From PALSA-612 sp046729255 (GTDB lineage Bacteria > Actinomycetota > Thermoleophilia > Gaiellales > Gaiellaceae): a DNA stretch of 11,776 bases. The stretch is taken from NCBI GenBank assembly GCA_046729255.1, contig JBKPGF010000098.1, positions 1 through 11,776 of the forward strand, read 5' to 3'. Positions 5,546 through 11,461 of the stretch are shown here, piece after piece (positions within the stretch are counted from its first letter, which is position 1; each line of letters starts with the position of its first letter). Below the pieces are notes generated by a model. That model had not been told where the DNA came from and made no database searches. It saw nothing but the letters and a program-made list of their open reading frames with translations. Both the position numbers and the translations under genes were made by a program.

Positions 5546-5908
5546 CTACCTGCCGGTGGCTGAAGACACATAGTCCGCGACGGCCTCGACCTCCGCGTCC
5601 GAAAAAAAGTGGCCACCTGAGACCCCTCGAAACGACGGCATCGCACCCTTCCCGTACGTGACGCGTTCGACGACGAGCGCCTTGGGAGGCTTCGACTGGT
5701 CGAGGTTGGGGCCCACGACCCCCGTGGCGCCCGCATCGGCCAGCGTGTGACACCCAGCACAGTGCTCCGTGAAAATGGCCTTGCCCTCCGTTACTTCGTC
5801 TCCACCCGGTGATGGTGACGAGGCGACGTCGCCGGTGCTTCCGTCACCGCAGCCCGCAGCGAGCACGACGATCATGACGGCGGCCAGGACGACGAGGCCA
5901 GCGCGCAT
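5546..5908 (-). CDS. Lipoprotein-type class I cytochrome c
   Basis: A 120-residue monohaem cytochrome c. After a signal sequence the lipobox LAAGC gives Cys20, so the protein should be anchored on the outer face of the membrane. A Ser/Pro/Gly linker leads to the haem site CAGCH (Cys50, Cys53, His54). The likely sixth ligand is Met90 in KGAMPSF, and the C-terminal helix reads SDAEVEAVADYVSSATG. This is the common cytochrome_C/cbb3-like fold, an electron carrier to a terminal oxidase or from a dehydrogenase. Starts GTG 5911 and ATG 5908 are adjacent; I use the ATG. It is the first gene of a minus-strand set with a lipoprotein and a PD40 protein, none of which is an oxidase subunit, so its partner is elsewhere in the genome. 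Confidence 0.92.
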   Translation of the reverse strand: MRAGLVVLAAVMIVVLAAGCGDGSTGDVASSPSPGGDEVTEGKAIFTEHCAGCHTLADAGATGVVGPNLDQSKPPKALVVERVTYGKGAMPSFRGVSGGHFFSDAEVEAVADYVSSATGR

Positions 5909-5933
5909 CACGCAATCATCTCACGCGGCAGGT

Positions 5934-5954
5934 GCGGCCGATCTAGATGGCCGC
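5934..5954. terminator. 21-bp near-perfect palindrome between DUF4236-like gene and cytochrome c gene
   Basis: Arms GCGGCC and GGCCGC enclose G + ATCTAGAT, itself a palindrome. It lies 4 bp beyond the stop of the DUF4236-like gene and 26 bp before the cytochrome c start. It can act as a terminator hairpin for the first or as an operator for the second; there is no T-run, so the choice is open. Confidence 0.45.
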
Positions 5955-5958
5955 TTCG

Positions 5959-6135
5959 TCAGACCTTCCGCCGCCAAAAGAAGCCCTTCCAACCGAGGGA
6001 GACCTGCTTGCGCCCGCGAGCACTGCGGCTCACCGTCGCACCGCGACGACCGGCACTCATGCCCACTCCGCTCTTGGAGAAGTTGAGTCGCAGGCCGGGG
6101 AAGATCCGCTTCGACTTGCGGAAGCCGAAGCCCAT
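5959..6135 (-). CDS. DUF4236-like small basic protein (58 aa)
   Basis: Translating 6135 to 5959 gives a 58-residue protein with the DUF4236 N-terminal pattern. It reads MGFGFRKSKRIFPGLRLNFS then KSGVGMSAGRRGATVS, matching the family layout of GFRFRKS...PG.RLN.SKSG...S.G..G. The family is found at the start of many small bacterial proteins and its function is unknown. The C-terminus here is unusually basic and aromatic (KGFFWRRKV), which could bind membrane or nucleic acid. The start ATG is 12 bp after the stop of the Excalibur gene, with GAAGG about 9 nt upstream, so the two are likely cotranscribed. The gene is short and lies opposite a long open frame on the plus strand (5947-6444), so it is easy to miss. 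Confidence 0.75.
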   Translation of the reverse strand: MGFGFRKSKRIFPGLRLNFSKSGVGMSAGRRGATVSRSARGRKQVSLGWKGFFWRRKV

Positions 6136-6147
6136 GCGCCTACGCCT

Positions 6148-6423
6148 TCACGCCTGCTCGCAGGCGATTCCGTCCTTGTCGCGATCGAGGCCGCGATTGT
6201 AGGACATCGCCCGCTTGTAGAGCACCGTGCTGCGCCTGAAGTTCGTGACGGGGTCATCGGTTGTTCTATCCCGCGCTCCGACTTTGCCGAGACCGTGCGG
6301 GTACCGCTTGTTGAGGTTCGTGCAGTTCTTGTAGAGCGCAGGGATCAGAGATGCCTCCGCGAGTGCGCCGGCCGGGAGAGCCAGCGCGAGTCCGACAGCG
6401 AGACAGGCGAGCGGTCGGTTCAC
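6148..6423 (-). CDS. Exported Excalibur calcium-binding domain protein
   Basis: A 91-residue protein: signal peptide (NRPLACLAVGLALALPAGALA, cleavage near residue 22), then one Excalibur domain. The domain shows YKNCTNLNKRYPHG (31-44), GARD, and the calcium loop DRDKDGIACE (Asp80, Asp82, Asp84, Glu89); Cys34 and Cys88 are the conserved disulfide pair. In family members this domain is extracellular and often attached to nucleases or wall proteins; here it is alone. I place the start at the GTG 6423-6421 because it gives a compact signal peptide; an upstream TTG (6459) is possible but adds a polar extension. The DUF4236-like gene follows after 12 bp. Confidence 0.88.
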   Translation of the reverse strand: MNRPLACLAVGLALALPAGALAEASLIPALYKNCTNLNKRYPHGLGKVGARDRTTDDPVTNFRRSTVLYKRAMSYNRGLDRDKDGIACEQA

Positions 6424-6463
6424 GCACCGTACGTTACGACCTGATCGAGGATCCTTCAAGGCA

Positions 6464-6496
6464 GAGGGGCCGCCCGGCGGTGACCAGCGGCCCCTC
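6464..6496 (-). terminator. Perfect 10-bp-stem hairpin downstream of the HTH gene
   Basis: GAGGGGCCGC and GCGGCCCCTC are perfect complements separated by 13 nt. It lies 36 bp after the HTH gene stop and 40 bp upstream of the Excalibur start, so it probably ends the HTH transcript and insulates the two minus-strand units. Confidence 0.65.
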
Positions 6497-6532
6497 GTTC
6501 TGGCAGCATGGCCGCACCGCGCGCCAGACTCG

Positions 6533-6829
6533 CTACGGCTTTAGCGCGCTCGCGTCCCGCGGCTCGGCGAGCACGGCCTGCGTCGCCGGATCGCATGTCA
6601 CGCCTCCGCGCACGAGCCGATGCACCGTGCCGACGCTAAGGCCGCTCAGCTCAGCGAGCTCGCGGTACGTAGCGCCTGCAGCGCGCAGCCGGACGAGCTC
6701 GCCGGCCACGTCCTCGGCGGGCTTGCGCCGTGGGCGATTGGCTTCAAACCACTCGCGCTCGCGCGCCCGATTGCAGCGTGGGCAGATGCAAGTCTCGCGG
6801 TGCGACTGCACAAAGAAGGAACGACTCAA
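6533..6829 (-). CDS. Small helix-turn-helix protein with cysteine cluster
   Basis: A 98-residue protein. Residues 54-73 form a clear resolvase/phage-type helix-turn-helix: TYRELAELSGLSVGTVHRLV. The N-terminal part has CICPRC (Cys14, Cys16, Cys19) in a basic context, reminiscent of a half zinc ribbon; a fourth cysteine (Cys79) follows the HTH. The TTG start (6829-6827) is supported by GAGG 5 nt upstream; the frame has no ATG. Proteins of this layout are common in actinobacteriophages and plasmids, where they act as small DNA-binding regulators. Downstream is a strong terminator; upstream is a 94-bp gap, then an unrecognised small gene on the same strand. The DNA target is unknown. Confidence 0.7.
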   Translation of the reverse strand: MSRSFFVQSHRETCICPRCNRAREREWFEANRPRRKPAEDVAGELVRLRAAGATYRELAELSGLSVGTVHRLVRGGVTCDPATQAVLAEPRDASALKP

Positions 6830-6923
6830 ATCGGCCTCAACTTCGCGCTAATCGCGTTCAAACTTTGAGTTGTGTGGAAAACAGAAATGGCGGGTGAACG
6901 GCCAGCACGGCCTAGAAAAAACC

Positions 6924-7220
6924 CTACCGTTTCGGCCTGATACCCAGACGCGCAAGTGCCGCATCCACTCGCGCGGCCTGTGCATCTGCTCGCAACGTCG
7001 CGCGTACGGCCTGTGTCGTGCCCAGGCTAGCCAGCGCGATGTCGCCCGTGATCGGCCCCACCACGATACCGAGCCTCACGCTGTACTCCTCCTCTGCAGC
7101 GGGAATGACCTCGCCCCGAATGCTGCCAAGCGAGCGCGTGCGTGTCTGCCCGCCTTCGTCGATGCACGCTGCGCCGAACCAGTTGCTTTCCGATACCTTC
7201 TGGCCCCTTATCGTCGTCAT
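6924..7220 (-). CDS. Hypothetical 98-aa protein
   Basis: I do not recognise this protein. It begins MTTIRGQKVSESNWFGAACI, has a beta-rich middle (EVIPAAEEEYSVRLGIVVGP) and a helical basic C-terminus (AARVDAALARLGIRPKR). There is no signal peptide or membrane segment. Start: the ATG at 7218-7220 with GAGG and GAG upstream. A run of six T (minus strand, 6921-6916) follows the stop by two bases and, with a weak CCG-AAA-CGG hairpin, may terminate it. An operator-like palindrome lies 38 bp upstream. Coding seems likely from codon use and the site upstream, and its neighbour suggests a phage or plasmid origin, but this is inference. Confidence 0.55.
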   Translation of the reverse strand: MTTIRGQKVSESNWFGAACIDEGGQTRTRSLGSIRGEVIPAAEEEYSVRLGIVVGPITGDIALASLGTTQAVRATLRADAQAARVDAALARLGIRPKR

Positions 7221-7258
7221 CGTTTCTCGTTCCTCGGCTTGTAGTCGGAGCTGATAGC

Positions 7259-7277
7259 TTGTCTACAGCATAGACAA
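7259..7277. promoter_or_regulatory. Operator-like palindrome TTGTCTA-N5-TAGACAA
   Basis: A perfect 7-bp inverted repeat with a 5-bp spacer (CAGCA), AT-richer than its surroundings, 38 bp upstream of the 98-aa gene. Half-site centres are 12 bp apart, close to one helical turn, as expected for a dimeric repressor. The stretch also resembles promoter elements on the minus strand. The binding protein is unknown; the HTH protein encoded at 6533-6829 is a candidate only by proximity. Confidence 0.5.
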
Positions 7278-7315
7278 CGCTGCGGACGTGACGCCGTCCG
7301 GCGAAGGGGACCACC

Positions 7316-7435
7316 GTGTCGTCGACGTCGTTTACGCGACGGCTGCTTGAGGGCAGCGTTCATCTGCCCAAAGGCGAGCTCTGTCTTGCGGAGCACACCG
7401 CTGACCACAGACAGGCACGCCGTCGAACTGCCTGA
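7316..7435 (+). CDS. Possible 39-aa ORF, weakly supported
   Basis: A GTG preceded by AAGGGG at 6-nt spacing opens a 39-codon frame with a polar, Arg/His-rich product. It is divergent from the 98-aa gene across the palindrome. The ribosome-binding site and position are the only support; composition is not distinctive and chance is quite possible. The rest of this gap (7436-7513) holds nothing I recognise. Confidence 0.2.
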   Translation: MSSTSFTRRLLEGSVHLPKGELCLAEHTADHRQARRRTA

Positions 7436-7513
7436 CCTGCACGAACCGGCTATGGCGCGCGCCGATAGCCTCGGTGTCCTCGGAGTCCATCAGGGCGAGC
7501 GCGGGCGAGGACC

Positions 7514-8317
7514 TTAGTAGCCGACGTGGAGGTGGTCGGCGTGATCAGGCAAGCTGAAGGACGGCCCGGACAGGTCGAGTAGCGAGATGACCTCCTTAGG
7601 CTGAAGCTCCGGTGGCAGCGAGAGGATCTCACGCACCGCCCGGTCGACGACGCCGCCGGGCTGCTGGTTGCCGATTACGGGAGTGCCGCCGATAGAGCTG
7701 ATGTCCACGGCGCGGCCATAGAAATGCGCCGACTCACGCCGTGGCGCACCCCGTTTGCGTTCGGCCGCCGACTGCGCCACGAAGCGCGAATGACCCGTGA
7801 TGAGACAGGAGACGGTGACCTGGCCGTCCGCCTCGGCCAGGTAGAGGAGGAGCGCGAGAACGCGCGAGTCGACCCGGCCTGAGGCCACGTCCGACCGGCC
7901 TCCGCCGTAAATCGTGATGCGTCGATCGGCAAGCACGCGTTGAGCGAGCAGCGAGCCAGAGTTCGACACGACGGTTCCCACCGAATCGGCCCCGACGACG
8001 GCGGTCATGTAACGAGCAAGCGCGAGTCTGCGTTCGCGAAGCGTGGGAGCCTTGGGCAGCTTCACGAACGATGCCCGCGCACGTGTCGGGGCTGCTCGCC
8101 GCGACGCGATGCCGGCGAGCTGCAACCGCCCGAGCAAGGCGACGCGATCTGCCTCGGCACGCTCGGCATGCTGGCTCTCCGCTTCTGCGGGCGAGAGCTC
8201 GACGGCATGCGCCTTCGACCCCGACCACACGACGCCTGCGAACAGGAACACGCCGGCACTGAGCAGCCAGAGGAAGTGCGTCGACGCGCTGTGACGTCTC
8301 GGGCGTGGATAACGCAC
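7514..8317 (-). CDS. Exported M15/VanY-like metallopeptidase (DD-peptidase fold)
   Basis: A 267-residue protein with an N-terminal membrane/signal segment (FLWLLSAGVFLFAGVVW, 15-31). A charged coiled region follows (40-100, EAESQHAERAEADRV...). The C-terminal domain carries the M15/Hedgehog zinc pattern: SAHFYGRAVD with His198 and Asp205 (HxxGxAxD) and DHLHVGY with His262/His264. In this family these residues bind zinc and the enzyme cuts D-Ala or other peptide bonds in peptidoglycan. A final aromatic (Tyr267) ends the protein. The GTG start at 8317 has no strong ribosome-binding site. It is divergent from an M23 peptidase gene 138 bp away and followed on the plus strand by a second M23 protein, so a wall-remodelling role fits. 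The exact substrate is not visible, and it could be a non-catalytic homologue. Confidence 0.75.
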   Translation of the reverse strand: MRYPRPRRHSASTHFLWLLSAGVFLFAGVVWSGSKAHAVELSPAEAESQHAERAEADRVALLGRLQLAGIASRRAAPTRARASFVKLPKAPTLRERRLALARYMTAVVGADSVGTVVSNSGSLLAQRVLADRRITIYGGGRSDVASGRVDSRVLALLLYLAEADGQVTVSCLITGHSRFVAQSAAERKRGAPRRESAHFYGRAVDISSIGGTPVIGNQQPGGVVDRAVREILSLPPELQPKEVISLLDLSGPSFSLPDHADHLHVGY

Positions 8318-8386
8318 TCAGACCATTTCGTCATGCGTCACACAGGTAGGAAGGGTGCTCCCTCACGCGGGCTCCCCCATTTGAGG

Positions 8387-8402
8387 GTTGGCGATAGCCA
8401 AC
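8387..8402. promoter_or_regulatory. Perfect 6-bp hairpin in divergent hydrolase promoter region
   Basis: GTTGGC-GATA-GCCAAC is the only clear structure in the 138-bp gap between the divergent M15-like and M23 genes. It could be an operator or leader hairpin. I found no convincing -35/-10 pair here and no resemblance to the cyclic-di-AMP riboswitch. Confidence 0.3.
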
Positions 8403-8455
8403 AGGTGTCGACAGACGTTGCTAGGTTCTGGCCCTCTGAGCGCGAACCCCGGTAC

Positions 8456-9354
8456 GTGGCTCCCCTCCGAACGACAGCCCGCAGACTCATTCTCACCGCC
8501 GTCGCGGCGTCCGCTATCGGCCTCGCCGGAGGAGTGTCGGCTGCACCTTCCGGCTCGGTGCCTCAGCTCATCTTCCCCGTCCTGGGCGAAGTGAGGTTCA
8601 CGAACGACTTCGGCGACCTGCGCCCGCAGGGTCCGCACGAGGGCAACGACCTCATGGCGGCAAAGCGGTCGATTGCAGTTGCCGCCGAGTCCGGAAAGAT
8701 CAAGTTTTGGACGACATCTCGGCTGCTGGCTGCATGCTCTATCTCTACGGCAAGAGCGGCACCACGTACCTCTACATCCACCTCAACAACGACGTCACTA
8801 AGGGGAATGACAACCAGGGCGCGTGCGTCCCCGGCGTCGCATATGCGAAGGGGCTCAAGGACGGGGCGCACGTCGCAGCTGGGCAGGCCGTCGGCTATGT
8901 CGGCAACTCTGGCGATGCCGATGGTGGCGACGCGCACCTCCACTTCGAAGTGCATCCGAACGACGGGGATCCCACCAACCCGTACCCGTATCTCAAGAAG
9001 GCCGAGCGGTTGATCTTCCCGACATCACCACGCACGACCGTCACGCTTTCGCTGGACGGCGTGGTCACGGAGGCATTCCCGCGGCAACTGACGATCAAGC
9101 CCACAACGCTCCGTGTCTTCCCAGCGGAAATACCACGAGCCAAGCGAGAGCAGCCTGTCACCGTGCTGTTACCGCTGACCGCTCAAATAACAATGAGTGG
9201 CGGACAAGGCGGGGGGACGCAGCGAGCGGGCAGTCTCATCGGCAAGGCCATCACTGTTCTCACCGAGCCGACATTCGGGACCCTGGCGGCTGCGGCGGCA
9301 CGGCCGGGCGCGTTCAGCGCCGCGCGGGTGGTACTTGCACCGACTCCGCCGTAA
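8456..9354 (+). pseudogene. Exported M23 (LytM-type) peptidase interrupted by one frameshift
   Basis: The first part (8456-8716) has a signal peptide (PLRTTARRLILTAVAASAIG...GGVSAA), then PQLIFPVLGEVRFTNDFGD and HEGND, the first zinc-ligand pair of the M23 domain, up to KIKFWTT. The domain resumes in a different frame at TCG 8719: SAAGCMLYLYGKSGTTYLYIHLNN ... GYVGNSGDADGGDAHLHFEVH, with the HxH ligand, and runs to TAA 9352-9354. Restoring one base near 8717-8719 (ACA TCN TCG) rejoins a normal ~300-residue protein. There is no other lesion, so a recent mutation, an assembly error, or a -1 slip at TTTT (8705-8708) all remain open. The ~115-residue C-terminal tail is beta-rich and specific to this subgroup. 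Start GTG 8456 was chosen for the signal peptide; no good ribosome-binding site is seen. Neighbours are two other wall hydrolases. Confidence 0.8.
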
Positions 9355-9499
9355 CGTCGGCCGGCCTTTGAGATTCGACCCGTGCGCACCCGCTCGGGGC
9401 GAGTAGGTCACTTTTGTGCCAAGAGGACGTCGCAAGGGCGCCTCGAAAGCGAACTCTCAACACCGCTTCACAAGCAAAACCCGATTGCGGGGTCGACGC

Positions 9500-10375
9500 A
9501 TGCAGACGATGGCGCGTAGGCTCAAGCTCCTACCTCTCTTCCTGATCGCCGGAGTGGTGTTGTCCGGCAGCTTGGCCCGCGGGATGGGAAGCGTGCGCCT
9601 CGCGGCGCTTCAGGTCGGGCTCATGCAGAAGGGTCTGTATAGCGGGCCGGTGGACGGACTCGAAGGGCCTGCGACGAGGAAGGCCGTACTCGCCCTTCAG
9701 AAACGAGCAGGGCTTCCCGCGAACGGAATGCCTAGCCGAAAAGTTCGCGCTGCTCTCGGTCGTTGGGCTCACTGGGAGCTAGGCGATCGCCCGCTGCAGG
9801 TCGGTGCGTCAGGCTGGGACGTAGCCGAACTGCAGTTTGAGCTGGCTTGGCACGGCTTCCCCTCAGGACTCTTCACGGGCGTGCTGGAGTCGCACGTGGA
9901 TGCTGCGCTCGTTCGCTACCAGACTTGGGCGGGACTGCAACCCGACGGTGTCGCGGGACCGCGAACCTTCGCATCGCTGCGCTCGACACCAGTTCCTCGT
10001 TCGCCGATGCAACTGGACTGGCCATTGCGAGGTCCCGTGTCCTCGCCGTTCGGGCCGCGCGGCTACGGCTTCCACGCCGGCGTCGACTTCGCGGCGCCAA
10101 TGGGCACGCCAGTCGTCGCAGCGGCATCGGGGCAGGTCGTGTGGGCGGCCCCAATGGCCGGCGGCTGGGGCAACCTCGTCATCGTGGAGCATCGCCGAGG
10201 CGTCCAGTCGATGTACGCCCACCTCTCACGTATCGACACCTATTCGGGTGCGCGTGTGGCGGCGAGGGAGGTAGTTGGACTCGTCGGCGCAACCGGTGAT
10301 GCAACGGGGCCGCACCTGCACTTCGAGGTGCGAGTGCGCGGAGCAGCGGTGAACCCGCGTCTTGCTCTACCTTGA
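9500..10375 (+). CDS. Exported peptidase M23 with two peptidoglycan-binding domains
   Basis: A 291-residue protein: basic start and hydrophobic export segment (MARRLKLLPLFLIAGVVLSG), then two PG_binding_1 repeats (about 32-87, with GLYSGPVDGLEGPATRKAV; and 97-160, with PSGLFTG...GLQPDGVAGPRTF). The M23 domain spans ~172-291. Its zinc and catalytic residues are present: His192 and Asp196 (FHAGVD), His241 (MYAHLS), His272 and His274 (HLHFEV). This is a complete zinc endopeptidase expected to cut peptide cross-links of peptidoglycan outside the cell. Start ATG 9500 has GGGG 7 nt upstream and gives a normal signal; an ATG at 9509 is also possible, and the GTG at 9416 would add an unlikely basic extension. 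It follows the frameshifted M23 gene after 145 bp and converges on a lipoprotein gene 25 bp away. Confidence 0.93.
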   Translation: MQTMARRLKLLPLFLIAGVVLSGSLARGMGSVRLAALQVGLMQKGLYSGPVDGLEGPATRKAVLALQKRAGLPANGMPSRKVRAALGRWAHWELGDRPLQVGASGWDVAELQFELAWHGFPSGLFTGVLESHVDAALVRYQTWAGLQPDGVAGPRTFASLRSTPVPRSPMQLDWPLRGPVSSPFGPRGYGFHAGVDFAAPMGTPVVAAASGQVVWAAPMAGGWGNLVIVEHRRGVQSMYAHLSRIDTYSGARVAAREVVGLVGATGDATGPHLHFEVRVRGAAVNPRLALP

Positions 10376-10400
10376 ACCTCGGCAGGAGATTCGCTTGAGC

Positions 10401-11063
10401 TCATGACCCACCGCGAATCTTGGCGAGGTGTCGAACGCCCCACTTTGAAAGCAGGATCGCGCCACCGACGTCACCGCGCCGCGTCGTGTCCGATCGTGAC
10501 GTCTGCCCGATGACGATGACATTGCCTGACAGGATGTACACCTCACTGGTCCCGTAAGTCGTCGGGTTGCCGCTGACATCCGTGGCCCTGAAGGGAAAGT
10601 TGACCAGCACCGCAGGTTGCCGAATGTCCAGGAGAGGGACCGCCCCCTGCTCTGCTCGCTTCAACTCGAAACGAGCCCTCGCCAGTCGAGCGGTCGGATA
10701 GACGACGAACCAGGTAAACGCTGCGTCGACATTGACAGGACTCGACATTTCGACGACCGCCGAGCCGACGGTGTGGAAGTGCTTGCGCAGCTTGGGATCG
10801 AGCCCAGCTGCCTCAACGCTCCTTCCCGTGTACGTCGAGTCGTCTATGTCCTTAGGTACCGGCGCCGAGAGGAGTTTTCGGTAGAGCTCCTGTGGAGCAG
10901 TTGACGGTGATGCAGGCGGTGTCGGGGTCGATGGAGCAGAACCTGTCTTCGGCGTCGTGGCCGCGGGCGTCACCGGCTGTCCGACCGTGATTGTGCTCTC
11001 GCCCCCTCTACACCCGACCGCAACGAGAGCGCCGGCCAGTACCAAGAACCGCGACGCGCGCAT
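10401..11063 (-). CDS. Lipoprotein with Pro/Thr/Ser linker, unknown function
   Basis: A 220-residue protein. The signal MRASRFLVLAGALVAVGC places the lipidated Cys at 18 (AVGC, an acceptable lipobox). Residues ~30-60 are a flexible Pro/Thr/Ser/Ala linker typical of actinobacterial surface lipoproteins. The mature domain (~60-220) is alpha/beta with TYTGRSVEAAGL, AFTWFVVYPTARLARARFEL and TSEVYILSGNVIVIGQTSR; I recognise no family. Start: the ATG at 11061-11063 gives the correct signal length; an in-frame start 14 codons earlier only adds polar residues. It is transcribed towards the M23 gene and its stop is 25 bp from that gene's stop. Confidence 0.82.
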   Translation of the reverse strand: MRASRFLVLAGALVAVGCRGGESTITVGQPVTPAATTPKTGSAPSTPTPPASPSTAPQELYRKLLSAPVPKDIDDSTYTGRSVEAAGLDPKLRKHFHTVGSAVVEMSSPVNVDAAFTWFVVYPTARLARARFELKRAEQGAVPLLDIRQPAVLVNFPFRATDVSGNPTTYGTSEVYILSGNVIVIGQTSRSDTTRRGDVGGAILLSKWGVRHLAKIRGGS

Positions 11064-11081
11064 CGTCCGTCGATCATCGCA

Positions 11082-11100
11082 GTCCCGTGAGGTTCGGGAC
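11082..11100. promoter_or_regulatory. GTCCCG...CGGGAC inverted repeat upstream of the lipoprotein gene
   Basis: A 6-bp perfect inverted repeat with loop TGAGGTT lies 18 bp upstream of the lipoprotein start, in the 206-bp divergent gap (11064-11269). It could be an operator. The rest of the gap shows no convincing promoter or RNA, although one plus frame stays open through it by composition. Confidence 0.25.
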
Positions 11101-11269
11101 GCCATCTCCGACTTTCTCGAGCTGGCCAGAGACGGAACACCGCTCGACGATGCGCATCGTCAGCGGTATCGGCGAAGCGGTGGGCGAAGGCTGTATCAGC
11201 GGACATCTATTGGAGCCTGTTTCACGCGTACCGCGGGTGGCAGGAAGTTCCTGTGGGAGGATCCACTCG

Positions 11270-11461
11270 ATGCAAGGGGGTTTCCGAGACGCGGTGGTGG
11301 CGGGCTGGCGTGAGCTCGCCCTCTACCTCGTAGCCGGCATCGTCTACGTCGCAATCGGCGTCACGACCGTCGAGTTCCTTTTCTCCTGGTTCGTCGCGGC
11401 CGGCTACCTGCTGATCTGCGTCGGCGCCCTGCCCGCCCTCGTCCGCCGAGCGCGCCGATGA
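11270..11461 (+). CDS. 63-aa membrane protein with two hydrophobic segments
   Basis: ATG 11270 follows GGGAGG (11255-11260) at 9 nt. The product starts MQGGFRDAVVAGWRELALYL and has two hydrophobic segments (LALYLVAGIVYVAIGV and FLFSWFVAAGYLLICVGAL), then a basic end (VRRARR), as expected for a hairpin in the membrane with both ends inside. I recognise no family. The upstream open frame to 10991 is composition-driven; the clear ribosome-binding site sets the start. Its TGA overlaps the ATG of the next gene (ATGA), so the two are translationally coupled and probably work together. Confidence 0.78.
   Translation: MQGGFRDAVVAGWRELALYLVAGIVYVAIGVTTVEFLFSWFVAAGYLLICVGALPALVRRARR

Noticed and set aside
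5947..6444. 165-codon plus-strand frame
   Set aside because: It runs antisense to the Excalibur and DUF4236-like genes, both of which show family motifs.
7217..7408. 63-codon minus-strand frame overlapping the 98-aa gene start by ATGA
   Set aside because: The overlap looks like coupling, but there is no ribosome-binding site, the product is very basic with no pattern, and the operator-like palindrome would lie inside it.
7940..8455. N-terminal extension of the first M23 gene
   Set aside because: This part of the open frame is antisense to the M15-like gene; a signal peptide begins at 8456.
8318..8455. Cyclic-di-AMP riboswitch before the M23 gene
   Set aside because: Actinobacterial wall hydrolases often carry one, but the gap is short and shows only one small hairpin and none of the conserved motifs.
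10957..11313. Plus-strand frame between the lipoprotein and the 63-aa gene
   Set aside because: Starts antisense to the lipoprotein, has no ribosome-binding site, and overlaps the better-supported 63-aa gene in another frame.
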